NCBI RefSeq assembly: GCF_019049625.1
Contig: NZ_JAFMOY010000116.1
Location: 1-64,000 of the forward strand
Direction: 5' to 3'
DNA: 64,000 bases
Source of the DNA: Rahnella ecdela
GTDB lineage: Bacteria; Pseudomonadota; Gammaproteobacteria; Enterobacterales; Enterobacteriaceae
Below are positions 12,001 to 18,766 of the stretch, one piece after another. The stretch's first letter is position 1; every line of letters begins with the position of its first letter. A program made the position numbers and the translations under genes. The notes beneath the pieces were generated by a model. It was not told the origin of the DNA. It did not search any database and was given only the letters and a program-made list of their open reading frames with translations.

Positions 12001-13354
12001 CGCAACGGCAACGGTCGGTATTCACGTTCTGCCAACGTTGTCACTCGGCTCACTGTTTGGCGGCGACGGTTACCTGAATGCTGCCGAAGCGGGCGCTAAC
12101 ACCAACATTACCGGGACTTCAAACCTGCTCAACGGCACGGTGTCGGTCAGTATCGGTGGTGTGACGCACACCGGCACCATCACCAACGGTGCGTGGAGTG
12201 TGCCGTTTACCTCAGCAGAACTGAAAGGGCTGGCGGATGGTTCGACGCAGGTTTCTGTTTCTGTGGCGGATCTTGTGGGTAACACCGCAATTATCTCTAA
12301 CCCGCTGAGCGTACTGACGCACGCACTGCCGCTGGTGGCGCTGAATCCATTGCTCGGGCTGACGCTCGGTGTGGTCGGCGGCATTCTCGGCGGTCAGGGT
12401 CTGACCCTGAGCGGGACCAGCCGCAACATCGCACAAGGTGGCCAGGTCAGCGTCACGCTGCTGGGCAATACGCTGGCAGGGACCGTGCAGGGGGATGGTT
12501 CGTGGACAGTAAAACTGTCCAGTGCGCTGCTGAGCAGTTACGGGCTGGTGGGATTACTGAACGCACTGCTCGGTGCAATTGTTGAACTGAAAGCGGTCGA
12601 TGCGGCCGGTAACGGATTCGATGCGCACGTCGGGCTGACGGTCGGTTCTTCATTACCGGCTGAACCAGCAACGCTGATGGCAACGTCGCAGGCAGTGGAC
12701 GATACCCATACGCTGGCGGCGGTTCACACCACCGATACCAGCACAACCACTGATACTTCTGTGACGCATGCTGCGAGCACGCTGACGGATCCGCTGGTCA
12801 CTGCGGATACCACTGCTTCAACGACCACCACGCACGACGCCGCCACAGCTGACACCACCGCGCACGCGGACACGGCGTTCTCCATTGGCGGTGTGACCAT
12901 CGACCTCACGGCAACTGACGGCGTGGCCATCGGTGGTGCGGGTGACGACACCATCTCGGTTCATACGCTCGATTTCTCGCAAATCGACGGCGGAACCGGT
13001 GTCGATACCTTACTGCTGGCGGGCACCAATCAGCATCTGGATCTGACCGTACTCGGGCTGAAAGTCGAGCATATCGACATCTTCGACCTGGGCACTTCCG
13101 GCACCAACAGCATCTCTCTGAATCTGCATGAGGCGCTAAACGTGAAGGACAATCCGACAGATGAAGTGATCATCAAAGGGGGCGAGGGCAGTCTGGTGAA
13201 CCTGCAAATGGGCACCGACGGTGCATGGAACGAAACCGGGCAACGCACGGTGGATGGCCTGACCTTCGACGTTTATCACAACGCATCAATGGATGCCTCG
13301 AACACTCTGGGAGACGTTCTGGTGCAACACGGTCTGCACGTACAACAGAGTTAA
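2..13354 (+). CDS. bapA: BapA-like giant repetitive adhesin (5' partial)
   Basis: This frame is open from the first bases, so the start lies outside the window; about 4,450 residues are visible. A Gly/Asn linker is followed by 41 Ig-like modules of about 100 residues, each opening with a motif like PVTGDNxINxxEA and then xxxGT. A Thr/Asp-rich tail (about 12,650-12,880) follows. The C-terminal domain has RTX-like GGAGDDTI and DGGTGVDTL motifs, typical of type I secretion substrates. BapA/LapA-family proteins are surface adhesins for cell-cell contact and biofilm. Outer-membrane channel, ABC and HlyD-type genes follow on the same strand, which supports an adhesin-exporter operon. The N-terminal retention region, and hence any LapG-type cleavage site, cannot be seen, and no lapD/lapG gene is in the window. 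The family is certain; the symbol bapA rather than another large adhesin name is an inference. Confidence 0.9.
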   Translation, partial: SNNGGSDGGGNTGGGNTGGGNTGGGNTGGGNTGGGNTGGGNTSGAPTLTLAAFANENTVNQSAAQSTQTFSGTSTNAAAGSTIVLTINGKTFTTTVDGNGNWNVPLSAGELQTLADGTYVISVTLTNTSGETVTKSVTVVVDTTPPTLTVDPIDGDNVIDASEHQQPLTLTGTASVSEAGRSVDVVLNGVHYSATVGADGVWSVTIPADVVSALAEGNYQLTASLTDAAGNSTSTPESFVISDSAGVLTVNPISGDGQLNASEAQSALVITGTTSNVPAGTQITVTVGSTVYQTTTTAGGGWSLSISPADLQALADGSTTVTVSMVDSQGNTISQSTDLNVAIHGVPPTLDPAFGGDNTLDASESATSQTLTGHTGLTGDGQTVTVTIGGQQITGTVGTDGTFTVTVPPSVLGTLPQGSNNIVVTVTDPAGNHNTITTPVTVDTVAPTLTVNPLEGDGYISVAEAAAEMTLTGTASVSEAGRPVVVTINGVDFTGAIVQPDGTWSVNIPAGSLSNLSQDVTVTATLTDAAGNATTNTSTIHVASDPALPPLISVNTFASDNVVDGAERQTAQTLSGTTTRVEAGQIVTITLNGHTYTATVGASGNWSVIVPAADMIVLGNGQQTITATVSDKAGNEATPGTDTFNVDTAQEGIAIDPVTGDNVINVTETNDGILITGTTLGVAPFALVTVTFGSLIRLALVQPDGKWSLALSSADLQSLGADPAGLPLSASVQALDGTTLNNSISVGLDNQAPVPTINTPFGDGYLNIVEAATAETLSGTTGKTGDGQIVTVTLGGHTYNATVDGAGVWSVSLPSADLQALPAGNNAIVVNVTDSAGNSATLSGTVTVDLTAPTLTVNPVSGDGYVNSAEAAADIAVTGTASISEAGNTVTVTVNGQPYTGIVAANGQWTVTIPAGALAGVADGQYPVTVQLADAAGNSTTITSNVQLAADPASAPTITLNAFAGDNILDGAEQQTAQSISGTTTHVEAGQIVNITLNSVVYNATVQADGSWSVSIPSSALGALTNGSLQIDVAVLDKAGNQATGSESFTVDNTQSGLSVNPVTGDNQLNAQEAAAGVTISGTSVNVPVNGVVTITLNGKTYTATVGVGGGWSAQVSAADLATLSDGKHTITVSATDAVGQPVTGSDVLNVIIHNLPNATLDTPFGDSILNAAEAGVSQTLTGNTGVSGSGQTAVVTFGGQDYTAVVAADGSFSVSVPSSVLTAVGQGPTAVLVAVTDAAGNTSNISVPVSVDTVAPVVTITTPIAGDGTINAAEAGAIIPVSGTAGAGEAGDTVTIALGGHTYTGTVAAGGGWTVNIPADALANVANGTYTLIATVTDAAGNAGTATAPVTVKADPALLPTLTVSAFAGDNTLDGAEQQTAQVISGTTTNVEAGQTVLITLGTLQYTATVQASGAWSVSVPAVDLQTLGDGPATINATVTDVAGNPAQGSDAITVNSTLGGISIDTIAGDNNINVAEAAAGVNISGSTSNVPQGTTVTVSLGGKIYTTTTDAQGNWTVPIPANDLSSLADGTSHVIATTISTDLGAVTTQQDIGIYTQPPVPTLNPPFGDGQLGTDEAAAAQTLTGSTGLTGDGQTVTVVIGGNTLTGSVATDGTWTVTVPAGTLTGATEGPTPVVVNVTDAAGNPGTITGSVNVDFTPPTLTLNPVATDNVINSQEVAGIIELSGTADVADAGRIVTLQFNGQTYQATVQGDGSWSTNVPAGALAGLADGSYTLTASLSDLAGNTTTVPETFTVVAANPPVPTIETPFGNTFLNQLEAGTDQILTGTTGVTGAGQTVVVNIGGVDHAATVDATGIWTVSISAADLQAITEGPQNIVVTATDSAGNEGTANSAITVDYTPPVLTFDPVAIDNIINAAETLQPVVISGTSDIPDAGQTVSVVLNFNNVTYTAVVQPDGTWSFTLPSSVVQALADTTYTLSASITDAAGNITTGDHSFTVDAAAADLPTLTITSVSGDDYINAVEKGADIPITGTSTNLEEGQTVVVTFNGNDYNALVGADGTWTATVPFADLAALSDGPVTVTATSTDLSGNPASATHNATVIAQPGDLPTLTINAISGDDYINIIEHNQGMTVSGTSTHVPVGGTVTVVITGEAFTATYTATVQADGSWSFPMTAAQVQALPAGNNTFTATADDVAQNVATATHDVAVDTVAPLLTVTVDTGGDDIINLAEAALGIPVSGTTDPNLTVTVTLNGKEYTTTADGTGIWSLTIPGVDVQAITTDGTKTIGVSVTDPAGNNLTTSADFTLSSHALPTLTIGVIAGDGILNISEAAGGFNLSGSSSGLAPGTAVQVTVPGLLDPISGTVNPDGLGWTATVAPGLLSGLTTGIVQVTVTAEDVAGNPASSTGSLDIELSALPLPTINTPFVDGILNAAEAAGNQLITGTTGITGAGQTVLVTVDGTPVLATVANDGTWTATVPSAVLLGLTDAQHTISVTATDSAGNTSAPGTLDFTALTHVLPVAGINVPFGDGTLNFDEASDPAGQTITGTTGITSPGQTVTVVINGNAVPVIVDSAAGTWSVSLTSPELLALQDGTWPVVVTVTDSAGNSSVLPASVDVQIHSLPQPTIDLPFGDGTLNIAESAAIGGQTLTGTTGETGAGQTVSVAIAGMTGSPFTAAVDPVTGNWSLNLTPVQLASLGPLTASHDITVTATDAIGNHNEATISFTSHLSGPVPVINEPFLDGSLNIVEAAGVNVITGNTGITGDNQNVKLTIDVGGTTYTATVDPTTGDWAVSLPAGVLNSLGSGTHDINVTVTDAAGNSTPATQPFTSYLTVPDVTINTPFGDGYLSAAEAATAQTITGTTGLTGAGQTVVVTIGGQTIPGVTVDANGNWTAPLSTSEISDLPQGPQQITVTVTDGGGNTGSAATDVGIAVTLLPAVAVTSFAGAGFDLTYAESQNTQTITGTTTNVQAGQQVTVSVGGISHQATVLGDGTWSATFTPAELTTLNSADTITATVNDLAGNTANLLAPQGITVNLTPPVTPTLTIDPVTGDNIINVADGNPATITISGKTINVPDGTQVFINVGAVPHTATVAGNIWSVDVAASEFVNGSQTVVSANTLLPVITSATQTVLVDTTAPTVTINAFTGDDVLNNTESKSAQVITGTADTGDVGRVVVVTLNGKTYSGTVQTGGTWSVSVPAADLQALPQGVGNNTITATLTDAAGNTGSATPHPITVDTTAPLLALDVVAGNNVINLAESLLNVLVGGTSSGADGQTVNVTLGGASIGTALIQPGGAWSLNLTPAQLLLLNDGTLTLAATVTDQAGNTTSVSTGLDIFFNKLLALNVTSGLGLTDGFLNLAESQVAQTISGTAIGAGVGSVVSTVINGTPLSAIVGANGVWSLNIPAAVLGALGDGQQVLNLNLTDAAGNVTASVLNLDVIKSLPVLGNLDPLFGGNGLLNAAESLLAQTIGGVATAVDGTQVTVTLGGKTYNTTVTAGTWNIQIQPGDLGALLDGNLNLGITLTDPAGNTSSTNIPVGIAIHNLPQVVLNTVFGDGVLSIADLLVNQTISGTVSNVAAGTAIAVQVGTQTINGVVDATGHFLVTVPPSVLGLLSGTTAAVSVTVADAAGNVGSAVANAVLDLVKPVINLTSVLGDGLLSAADALTTQVIGGTVGGVAAGTQVQVSLVGKTFLGATDGTGAFSITLQPGDLKALGDGTFPVVVSVTDAGGNTSTSSSTLTSIINAVPKIVLDPVFGADGILNAAEALLTQTISGTVTNGHVGETVNINVGGGLINLTAAVGSDGKFSASLTPLQLAGLLDGNLTIVTTVTDAVGNTASNTVGLNVGIHNLPSIILNPVFGDGVLNVVDLLTGQTISGIATNVAQGTQVQISLNGKNYLANVGVGGVFSVTVPVTDLGAILNGSQSVIASLVDGSGNTASVTNLLNVVSQSLPTITINPLFGDGLLNAADALLTQTISGTTTNAQGSTVTLNVGGNTLTALVKADGTFSVAVPQLTLASLLDGTLNVGASITNAAGHSTSGSATATVGIHVLPTLSLGSLFGGDGYLNAAEAGANTNITGTSNLLNGTVSVSIGGVTHTGTITNGAWSVPFTSAELKGLADGSTQVSVSVADLVGNTAIISNPLSVLTHALPLVALNPLLGLTLGVVGGILGGQGLTLSGTSRNIAQGGQVSVTLLGNTLAGTVQGDGSWTVKLSSALLSSYGLVGLLNALLGAIVELKAVDAAGNGFDAHVGLTVGSSLPAEPATLMATSQAVDDTHTLAAVHTTDTSTTTDTSVTHAASTLTDPLVTADTTASTTTTHDAATADTTAHADTAFSIGGVTIDLTATDGVAIGGAGDDTISVHTLDFSQIDGGTGVDTLLLAGTNQHLDLTVLGLKVEHIDIFDLGTSGTNSISLNLHEALNVKDNPTDEVIIKGGEGSLVNLQMGTDGAWNETGQRTVDGLTFDVYHNASMDASNTLGDVLVQHGLHVQQS
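23..127 (+). repeat. Seven 15-bp units encoding a GGGNT linker
   Basis: Seven consecutive five-codon units each encode Gly-Gly-Gly-Asn-Thr. Third-codon positions vary between units, so the repeat is conserved more strongly at protein than DNA level. The unit is 15 bp, so gain or loss of units would keep the adhesin in frame. The stretch is probably a flexible linker just before the first visible Ig-like module. Confidence 0.9.
1042..5280 (+). repeat. Four-module super-repeat (about 1.2 kb period) within the adhesin
   Basis: Modules recur in a fixed order of four types. Type A has PFGDG and GxTGxGQ, B has SVSEAGR-like, C has FAGDN, DGAEQQTAQ and VEAGQ, and D has PVTGDN and NVPxG. Type A modules begin near 1042, 2263, 3475 and 4690, spacings of about 1,221, 1,212 and 1,215 bp. 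The order A-B-C-D repeats three times and then A-B; after that the order breaks down. This suggests expansion in four-module blocks. Confidence 0.75.
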
Positions 13355-13361
13355 TGCTGTA

Positions 13362-13387
13362 CGCCTCCCTCTGCGAAGGGGGAGGCG
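13362..13387. repeat. CTCCCTC/GGGGGAGG palindrome downstream of bapA
   Basis: A GC-rich inverted repeat (CGCCTCCCTC, loop, GGGGGAGGCG) starts 7 bp after the adhesin stop. Similar elements follow yejK (34491) and bcr (39087). It could act as a 3' stability hairpin or weak terminator between bapA and its exporter genes; no strong T-tract follows. Confidence 0.6.
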
Positions 13388-13444
13388 TAACACGCAAGCT
13401 TTAAAAAAAAACAAAAAAATCGGCGTAATTAAGTGGTGTCGGTA

Positions 13445-14821
13445 ATGAAAAAAAAGAGAGTAATACGGCAAATCGCCGTTGTGTTGGGCACCTTGTGTCT
13501 GACGGGATTAACAGGGAATACGGGTGTGATGGCGGCGGAAAAACAGCCGGAATTTAACTGGCAGGCGGCACCCACGGAGGAAATGCGCGCCAGCCTGACG
13601 TTACGGGATGCCATTCTGCGGGCGTTTGCGCGTAATCCGCAAATTGCGGAAGCGGCGGCGCAAATCCGCGTGGGCGGCGGGAATCTGGATGCAGCGAAAA
13701 GTGCGTGGTATCCGCAGGTTTCATTACAAGGATCGGCGGGACAATCCCGGCAGACCTATTCTTCAGGCGATCAGAGCAGCAACGGTTCGGCGGGTATTCA
13801 GCTCAGCCAGCTGTTGTGGGACTTTGGCAAAACCAACGGCAGTATCGGTGAGCAGGAATATCTCTCGGATTCCTATCGCTTTTCTCTTTACAGCACCATG
13901 ACCGACGTGGCGCTGAGCACCATGCAGGCGTACCTCTCGGTGAAACGCTTTCAGGCGTTAAGCGTTGCGGCGAAGGACAATATCGAATCGCTCACCCGCG
14001 TGAAAGATACCGCGAAACTGCGTTCTGACGCCGGGCTGAGTTCTCAGTCTGACGTGTTGCAGGCAGAAACCCGCATTGCCGGTATGCGCGCCACGGTAGA
14101 ACAATACCGCGCGCAGGAACGATCCGCGCAGGCGCAACTGACCGTGCTGACGGGCGTTGTTTCGAACAACTTGCCGGATCTGCCGGAAAGTCTCCTCAAT
14201 CAGAAAGTCACTCTCGACAAAATCCCTTACGAAAACAGCACGCTGGTGCGCGCCGCGCAGGCCAAGCAACAGGCGGCGATTGAGCAGGTCAATCAGGCGG
14301 AAGCGCAACACTGGCCGACGGTCAAAGTTCAGGCCGGTCGCACCCGTTATGACAATAACGGCACCACCGGTTCTTACTGGGACGACCAGCTCCAGCTGGC
14401 GGTAGACGCGCCGGTGTATCAGGGCGGTGCGGTCAGTGCCAAAGTCCGGGCGGCAGAAGGGCAACGGCAGGCGGCGCAGGCCGATGTCGAAAAAGCCAAG
14501 CTGGATATCAATCAGAAAGCCTCAACCGCTTACGCCGACATGATCGGCGGCCAGCAGCGGCAGGTCGCGGGCGAAGAGCAATATTCCAGCGCCACACACA
14601 CCCGCAGCGTGTATCAGGACGAATACAAACTCAGTAAACGCAGCCTGAACGATTTGCTCAGCGTCGAGCAGGACGTATTTCAGGCAGACACGTCGCGCAT
14701 TGGCGCGCTCTACGACGGGTGGGATGCCACCGTGCGTTACGCCGCAGCGGTGGACAATCTGGTCGATATGTTAGGCATCGACCGGCAGAAACAATCAGGT
14801 GACACCATCCCGGCGCTGTAA
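13445..14821 (+). CDS. bapB: TolC-family outer-membrane channel for adhesin export
   Basis: The protein is 458 residues, usual for TolC/LapE-type channels. It starts with a signal peptide (basic MKKKRVIRQ, hydrophobic stretch, cleavage near AMAA-like residues at about 29). The rest is Ala/Gln-rich helical sequence with two internally similar halves, including the conserved LRDAILRAFARNP segment near the start. I chose the ATG at 13445 over an in-frame GTG 12 bp upstream because it begins the signal peptide directly. It lies 90 bp after bapA and 48 bp before the ABC gene. Its inferred role is the outer-membrane exit duct of the Bap type I system, as for Salmonella BapB. Substrate assignment rests on gene order. 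Confidence 0.85.
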   Translation: MKKKRVIRQIAVVLGTLCLTGLTGNTGVMAAEKQPEFNWQAAPTEEMRASLTLRDAILRAFARNPQIAEAAAQIRVGGGNLDAAKSAWYPQVSLQGSAGQSRQTYSSGDQSSNGSAGIQLSQLLWDFGKTNGSIGEQEYLSDSYRFSLYSTMTDVALSTMQAYLSVKRFQALSVAAKDNIESLTRVKDTAKLRSDAGLSSQSDVLQAETRIAGMRATVEQYRAQERSAQAQLTVLTGVVSNNLPDLPESLLNQKVTLDKIPYENSTLVRAAQAKQQAAIEQVNQAEAQHWPTVKVQAGRTRYDNNGTTGSYWDDQLQLAVDAPVYQGGAVSAKVRAAEGQRQAAQADVEKAKLDINQKASTAYADMIGGQQRQVAGEEQYSSATHTRSVYQDEYKLSKRSLNDLLSVEQDVFQADTSRIGALYDGWDATVRYAAAVDNLVDMLGIDRQKQSGDTIPAL

Positions 14822-14869
14822 GGCGAAACAGGCCGTGGGAACCCAGAAGCATTCGATACCGAGGTTGAA

Positions 14870-17047
14870 ATGAGCAACGAAACAACAACACCTTTGTCGA
14901 TCGACGTCTGGATAAGCGCCATGGGGCGCGTGGCCGAAACATTCGGTAAGCCAGCAGATCCGCTATTTCTTCGCCAGCAAATGCGCTGGTTTGAACATCA
15001 GCCGCTGCGCCGTCAGCTCGACCGTCTGAGCGGTCTGATGGGATTACAGGTCGGCATGGTCAGCTGGAATCAGGTGCGCTGGCGTCAGGAAGTGTTGCCC
15101 GCCGTGATAACCCTGGAGCAGGGCGGCATTGCGGTGCTTGAGCAGTTACATGATGACGGCAAAGTGGATTACTGGCTGAGCGACGGCGGTGACCTGCTGC
15201 GTTCGGCGGAGCTGGTCACACTGCTGGAAGAAAGCGCTGGTCCGGTATTTCTGGTCGGTGTGGCGGCGCGCGGGCGCGATGAGCGTATCGATCAGTTTGT
15301 TCAGCCGCATAAAAAGCACTGGTTCTGGGAAAATTTTCGCGGAAGCGGTCGCAAAATCGCGGAAATCTCACTGGCATCCATTCTCGGTAACGTGCTGGCA
15401 CTGGCCGGTATTTTGTTCTCAATGCAGGTTTATGACCGCGTTATTCCGGCACAATCTTTCCCAACGTTATGGGTGCTGTTCTTCGGCGTGGTGCTGGCGG
15501 CAGGCATGGAATACGTTATCCGCCTGATGCGCACGCTGGTGTCCGATCTGATGGGGAAGAAAATCGACCTCAAAGTGTCATCGCTGTTTTTCGTGCGGGC
15601 GATGAACATCAAAAATGATGACCGGCCAAAATCCACCGGTTCGTTTATCTCTCAGTTACGCGAAATCGATCAGGTGCGCGAACTGCTGACCTCCACCACC
15701 GTCAGCGCCGCCGCCGACATGCCTTTCGTGCTGCTGTTTCTCGGCATCATGTTTTTCATTGGCGGTCCGCTGGTGATCATCCCGCTGCTGGCGATCCCGC
15801 TGATTGTTATTCCCGGCATTCTGATCCAGTGGCCGATGGCCAAACTGGCGAAAGAGGGCATGCGTGAGAGCGCGCTGCGAAACGCGGTGCTGGTGGAAAC
15901 TATCGAAGGCATCGAAGACATTAAAGCCCTGCAGGCCGAAGCCTATTTCCAGCGTCAGTGGGAACAGACGCATGAAGTCAGCGCGGCGGTCGGCATGAAA
16001 CAGCGTCTGTGGGGCGCACGCCTGACCGGCTGGGCATCCACCGTCCAGCAACTGACGTATGGCGGGATGCTGGTGTTCGGGGTGTATCTGGTGCTGAACG
16101 GCGAGATCACCACCGGTACGCTGGTCGCCGCCAGCATGTTGTCGTCACGTACCATTGCGCCGCTGATGCAGCTGACGATGGTGTTTTCCCGCTGGCAGCA
16201 CGCCAAAAGTGCCATGCACGGGCTGGATGAATTACTGAAAAAACCGGTCGACCGGCCTGCGGATGCACAGCTGTCGCATTGTCCGTCGCTCAGCGGTCAT
16301 TTCAATGTGCGTAATCTGCAATACACCTACGACAAAGAAAATTCACCGAATGTGCTGGGGATCGGCCAGCTGGAAATCAAGCCCGGTGAACGGGTGGCAA
16401 TCCTCGGTAAAGTTGGCGCGGGAAAATCCACGCTGCTGAAATTGCTCTCCGGTCAGGCCAGTCCGTCGCAGGGCAAAATCCTGATCGACGGCGTGGACAT
16501 GACCCAAGTCGAACCGGCCGATATCCGCCGTCAGCTGGGATATTTATCGCAGGATTCGCGGCTGTTTTTCGGGACGTTGCGCCAGAACCTGATGCTTGGT
16601 TATCCCCATGCCTCGGACCAGGAAATGCTACAGGCGCTGCGCATCAGCGGCGCGCTGAGTATGGTGCAGGCCGATGCCTCGAGTCTGGATAAAATCATCA
16701 ACGAAGGCGGGCGGGGACTTTCCGGCGGACAGCGGCAGATGGTGATGCTGAGCCGCATGATCCTGCGTAATCCGCAGGTGGTGCTGATGGATGAACCGAC
16801 GGCGTCGATGGATGAACAGCTGGAAGAATATGTGATCCGCCAGCTTCACGCGTGGCTGGTCGGGCGCACGCTGATTGTGGTCACGCACCGCCCGGCGCTG
16901 CTTAAACTGGTGGACCGGATTGTGGTGATGGACAACGGACGGGTGGTAGCCGACGGACCGCGGGATCAAATCCTCGCGAAAGCGGCCAGCAATACGCCCG
17001 CTCCGGCTGCGGCCGTGGTGGCGGACAACAAACAAGGCGCAGCCTGA
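14870..17047 (+). CDS. bapC: Type I secretion ABC permease/ATPase
   Basis: The 725-residue protein has the LapB/BapC layout: an N-terminal C39-like region (about 1-150), a six-helix membrane domain (about 165-440) and a C-terminal ATPase. The first 150 residues contain no cysteine, so the N-terminal region cannot be an active C39 peptidase and is probably a substrate-docking domain. Nucleotide-binding motifs are intact: Walker A GKVGAGKST near 512-520, signature LSGGQRQ near 616, Walker B VVLMDEPT near 637, and the His switch in VTHRP near 670. It exports the adhesin across the inner membrane using ATP. It lies 17 bp ahead of the HlyD-type gene in the same operon. Confidence 0.9.
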   Translation: MSNETTTPLSIDVWISAMGRVAETFGKPADPLFLRQQMRWFEHQPLRRQLDRLSGLMGLQVGMVSWNQVRWRQEVLPAVITLEQGGIAVLEQLHDDGKVDYWLSDGGDLLRSAELVTLLEESAGPVFLVGVAARGRDERIDQFVQPHKKHWFWENFRGSGRKIAEISLASILGNVLALAGILFSMQVYDRVIPAQSFPTLWVLFFGVVLAAGMEYVIRLMRTLVSDLMGKKIDLKVSSLFFVRAMNIKNDDRPKSTGSFISQLREIDQVRELLTSTTVSAAADMPFVLLFLGIMFFIGGPLVIIPLLAIPLIVIPGILIQWPMAKLAKEGMRESALRNAVLVETIEGIEDIKALQAEAYFQRQWEQTHEVSAAVGMKQRLWGARLTGWASTVQQLTYGGMLVFGVYLVLNGEITTGTLVAASMLSSRTIAPLMQLTMVFSRWQHAKSAMHGLDELLKKPVDRPADAQLSHCPSLSGHFNVRNLQYTYDKENSPNVLGIGQLEIKPGERVAILGKVGAGKSTLLKLLSGQASPSQGKILIDGVDMTQVEPADIRRQLGYLSQDSRLFFGTLRQNLMLGYPHASDQEMLQALRISGALSMVQADASSLDKIINEGGRGLSGGQRQMVMLSRMILRNPQVVLMDEPTASMDEQLEEYVIRQLHAWLVGRTLIVVTHRPALLKLVDRIVVMDNGRVVADGPRDQILAKAASNTPAPAAAVVADNKQGAA

Positions 17048-17064
17048 GCTGCTGAGGACATCGC

Positions 17065-18234
17065 ATGGCACATCTTACGTTGCATGATGAACTGGAAGCC
17101 GAAGGCCGCAAAGTTTCGTGGATCATCTGGATTTCGCTGGCCTGCCTGCTGATTTTCTTCGTCTGGGCGCGGTTTGCTCAGCTCGATGAAGTCACCGTCG
17201 GAACCGGCAAAGTCACACCATCGAGTAAAGCGCAGCAAATCGATTCTCTCGACGGCGGCGTGATTTTAAAACTGATGGTGCAGGAAGGTTCAGTGGTCAA
17301 TCGCGGTCAGTTGCTGGCGCAACTTGACCCGACACGTTCGCAATCGAATTACGGCGAAGCCGCTTCCCGCGTGCGCACTTTGCGTGCCTCGTCTGAACGG
17401 CTGAGTGCTGAACTGACCGGCGCGCCGCTGAAATTCAGCCCGGAAACCATGAAATCGCCGGAACTGGTAGCGCGTGAACGCCAGCTGTATTTATCGCGTA
17501 AACAGAACCGCGACGAAACCGTCAGCAACCTGCAACAGTCGCTCAAACTGGTGAATGATGAAATTAACATGACCCAGCCGCTGGTGGCGAAAGGTGCGGC
17601 GGGGCAGGTGGAAGTAATCCGCCTGAAACGTCAGGCCAGTGAACTGCGTGGGAAAATCGACGATGCCATTAATCAGTACGCCGTGCGTGCCCGTGAGGAG
17701 CAGGTGAAGAACAACGCCGATCTGGACGCCGAATTGCAGGTCATGGCAGGGAAAGAGGATCAGGTGACGCGTTCCGAACTCTATTCGCCGGTTCACGGTA
17801 TCGTAAAAGATATCCAGGTTTCCACCGTCGGCGGCGTATTGCAACCGGGCGGCAAACTGATGGAAATCGTACCGATTGAAGATCAGCTGCTGATTGAAAC
17901 CCGCATCAACCCCCGCGACATCGCCTATATCCGTCCGGGGTTACCGGCAACGGTAAAAATCTCGGCCTACGATTCGTCTATTTACGGCGATCTGGACGGC
18001 AAAGTCGAAGGCGTTTCGCCGGATACCTTGCAGGATGAGGTGAAGCGCGATCAATATTATTACCGTGTATACGTGCGTACCGACAAAGCCTTCCTGACCA
18101 ACAAAGCTGGCCGCCAGTTCCCGATAGTGCCTGGCATGGTGGCGAACGTAGACATCAAAACCGGCCAGAAAAGCGTACTGGATTATCTGATTAAGCCGCT
18201 GAATAAGGTGAAGGAGTCGCTGAGGGAGCGGTGA
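17065..18234 (+). CDS. bapD: HlyD-family membrane fusion protein
   Basis: This 389-residue periplasmic adaptor has a short cytoplasmic N-terminus, one membrane helix at about 20-40 (IIWISLACLLIFFVWARF), a lipoyl half-motif, a long helical hairpin at about 95-240 and a C-terminal beta-barrel domain. It links the ABC transporter to the TolC-type channel. Length and order (channel, ABC, HlyD) match bapBCD and lapEBC systems. It is the last gene of the operon; the following 630 bp hold no gene. Assignment to adhesin export is by context. Confidence 0.88.
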   Translation: MAHLTLHDELEAEGRKVSWIIWISLACLLIFFVWARFAQLDEVTVGTGKVTPSSKAQQIDSLDGGVILKLMVQEGSVVNRGQLLAQLDPTRSQSNYGEAASRVRTLRASSERLSAELTGAPLKFSPETMKSPELVARERQLYLSRKQNRDETVSNLQQSLKLVNDEINMTQPLVAKGAAGQVEVIRLKRQASELRGKIDDAINQYAVRAREEQVKNNADLDAELQVMAGKEDQVTRSELYSPVHGIVKDIQVSTVGGVLQPGGKLMEIVPIEDQLLIETRINPRDIAYIRPGLPATVKISAYDSSIYGDLDGKVEGVSPDTLQDEVKRDQYYYRVYVRTDKAFLTNKAGRQFPIVPGMVANVDIKTGQKSVLDYLIKPLNKVKESLRER

Positions 18235-18265
18235 GTAGCAGGCCGCTGCTTGTGCGGTTTTAAGA

Positions 18266-18312
18266 TCAACTTCAACTTCAACTTCAACTTCAACTTCAAC
18301 TTCAAGTTCAAG
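18266..18312 (+). repeat. TTCAAC/TTCAAG hexanucleotide array
   Basis: A partial TCAAC is followed by five perfect TTCAAC units and two TTCAAG units, 32 bp after the bapD stop. It is non-coding here and may vary in copy number between strains. Confidence 0.9.
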
Positions 18313-18387
18313 GTCGTGGGCGTCGGCCCACACCGACTTGGGGGACGGCTTATCGCCGCCGCCCCCCAAGCCCCCCGGGCTCTTTCA

Positions 18388-18720
18388 CTGCGCGCTATCG
18401 CGGGCACGACGGACATGTTCTGACGCATTTGTGAGTGGCGCAAAATGTCATCGCTTCGCGATCCCCGAATTTCAGGTTTCGAGCCATAGGTCTCGAACCA
18501 TTCATTCGGTGCCATTTTTGAGCACGCCAATCAACCTTTTTAAAAGATGAAAAACAGTCTGCCATTGAATTTAAGATCGTGCGGGCGTTTCAGAAAACTT
18601 GCTGAATGAGAGGTTGCAGACCAAAGGCTGCAATCCCGAAATGAAGGTACCGCGCAGCGGCAAGATTTCCAGCCTGTCGCATTGGTCCCTGAAACATAGC
18701 CAGCGAGCGATAGCGCGCAG
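18388..18720. repeat. Distant inverted repeat, arms CTGCGCGCTATCGC
   Basis: The left arm at 18388-18401 is exactly matched in reverse complement at 18707-18720. A further TTTnA match outside each arm extends the similarity to about 19 bases with one mismatch. The interval between the arms has no gene. The arms may be ends of a decayed mobile or repeat element; no target duplication was recognised. Confidence 0.5.
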
Positions 18721-18738
18721 TTAAAAAAACGCAGGATT

Positions 18739-18766
18739 CCAAAGGGTTTCGTTTAAAACCCTTTGG
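18739..18766. repeat. 11-bp perfect hairpin CCAAAGGGTTT/AAACCCTTTGG
   Basis: Two perfect 11-base arms enclose a 6-base loop. Neither flank carries the T-tract of a standard intrinsic terminator. It could end transcription leaving higA on the minus strand, or be part of the repeat cluster. Confidence 0.55.
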
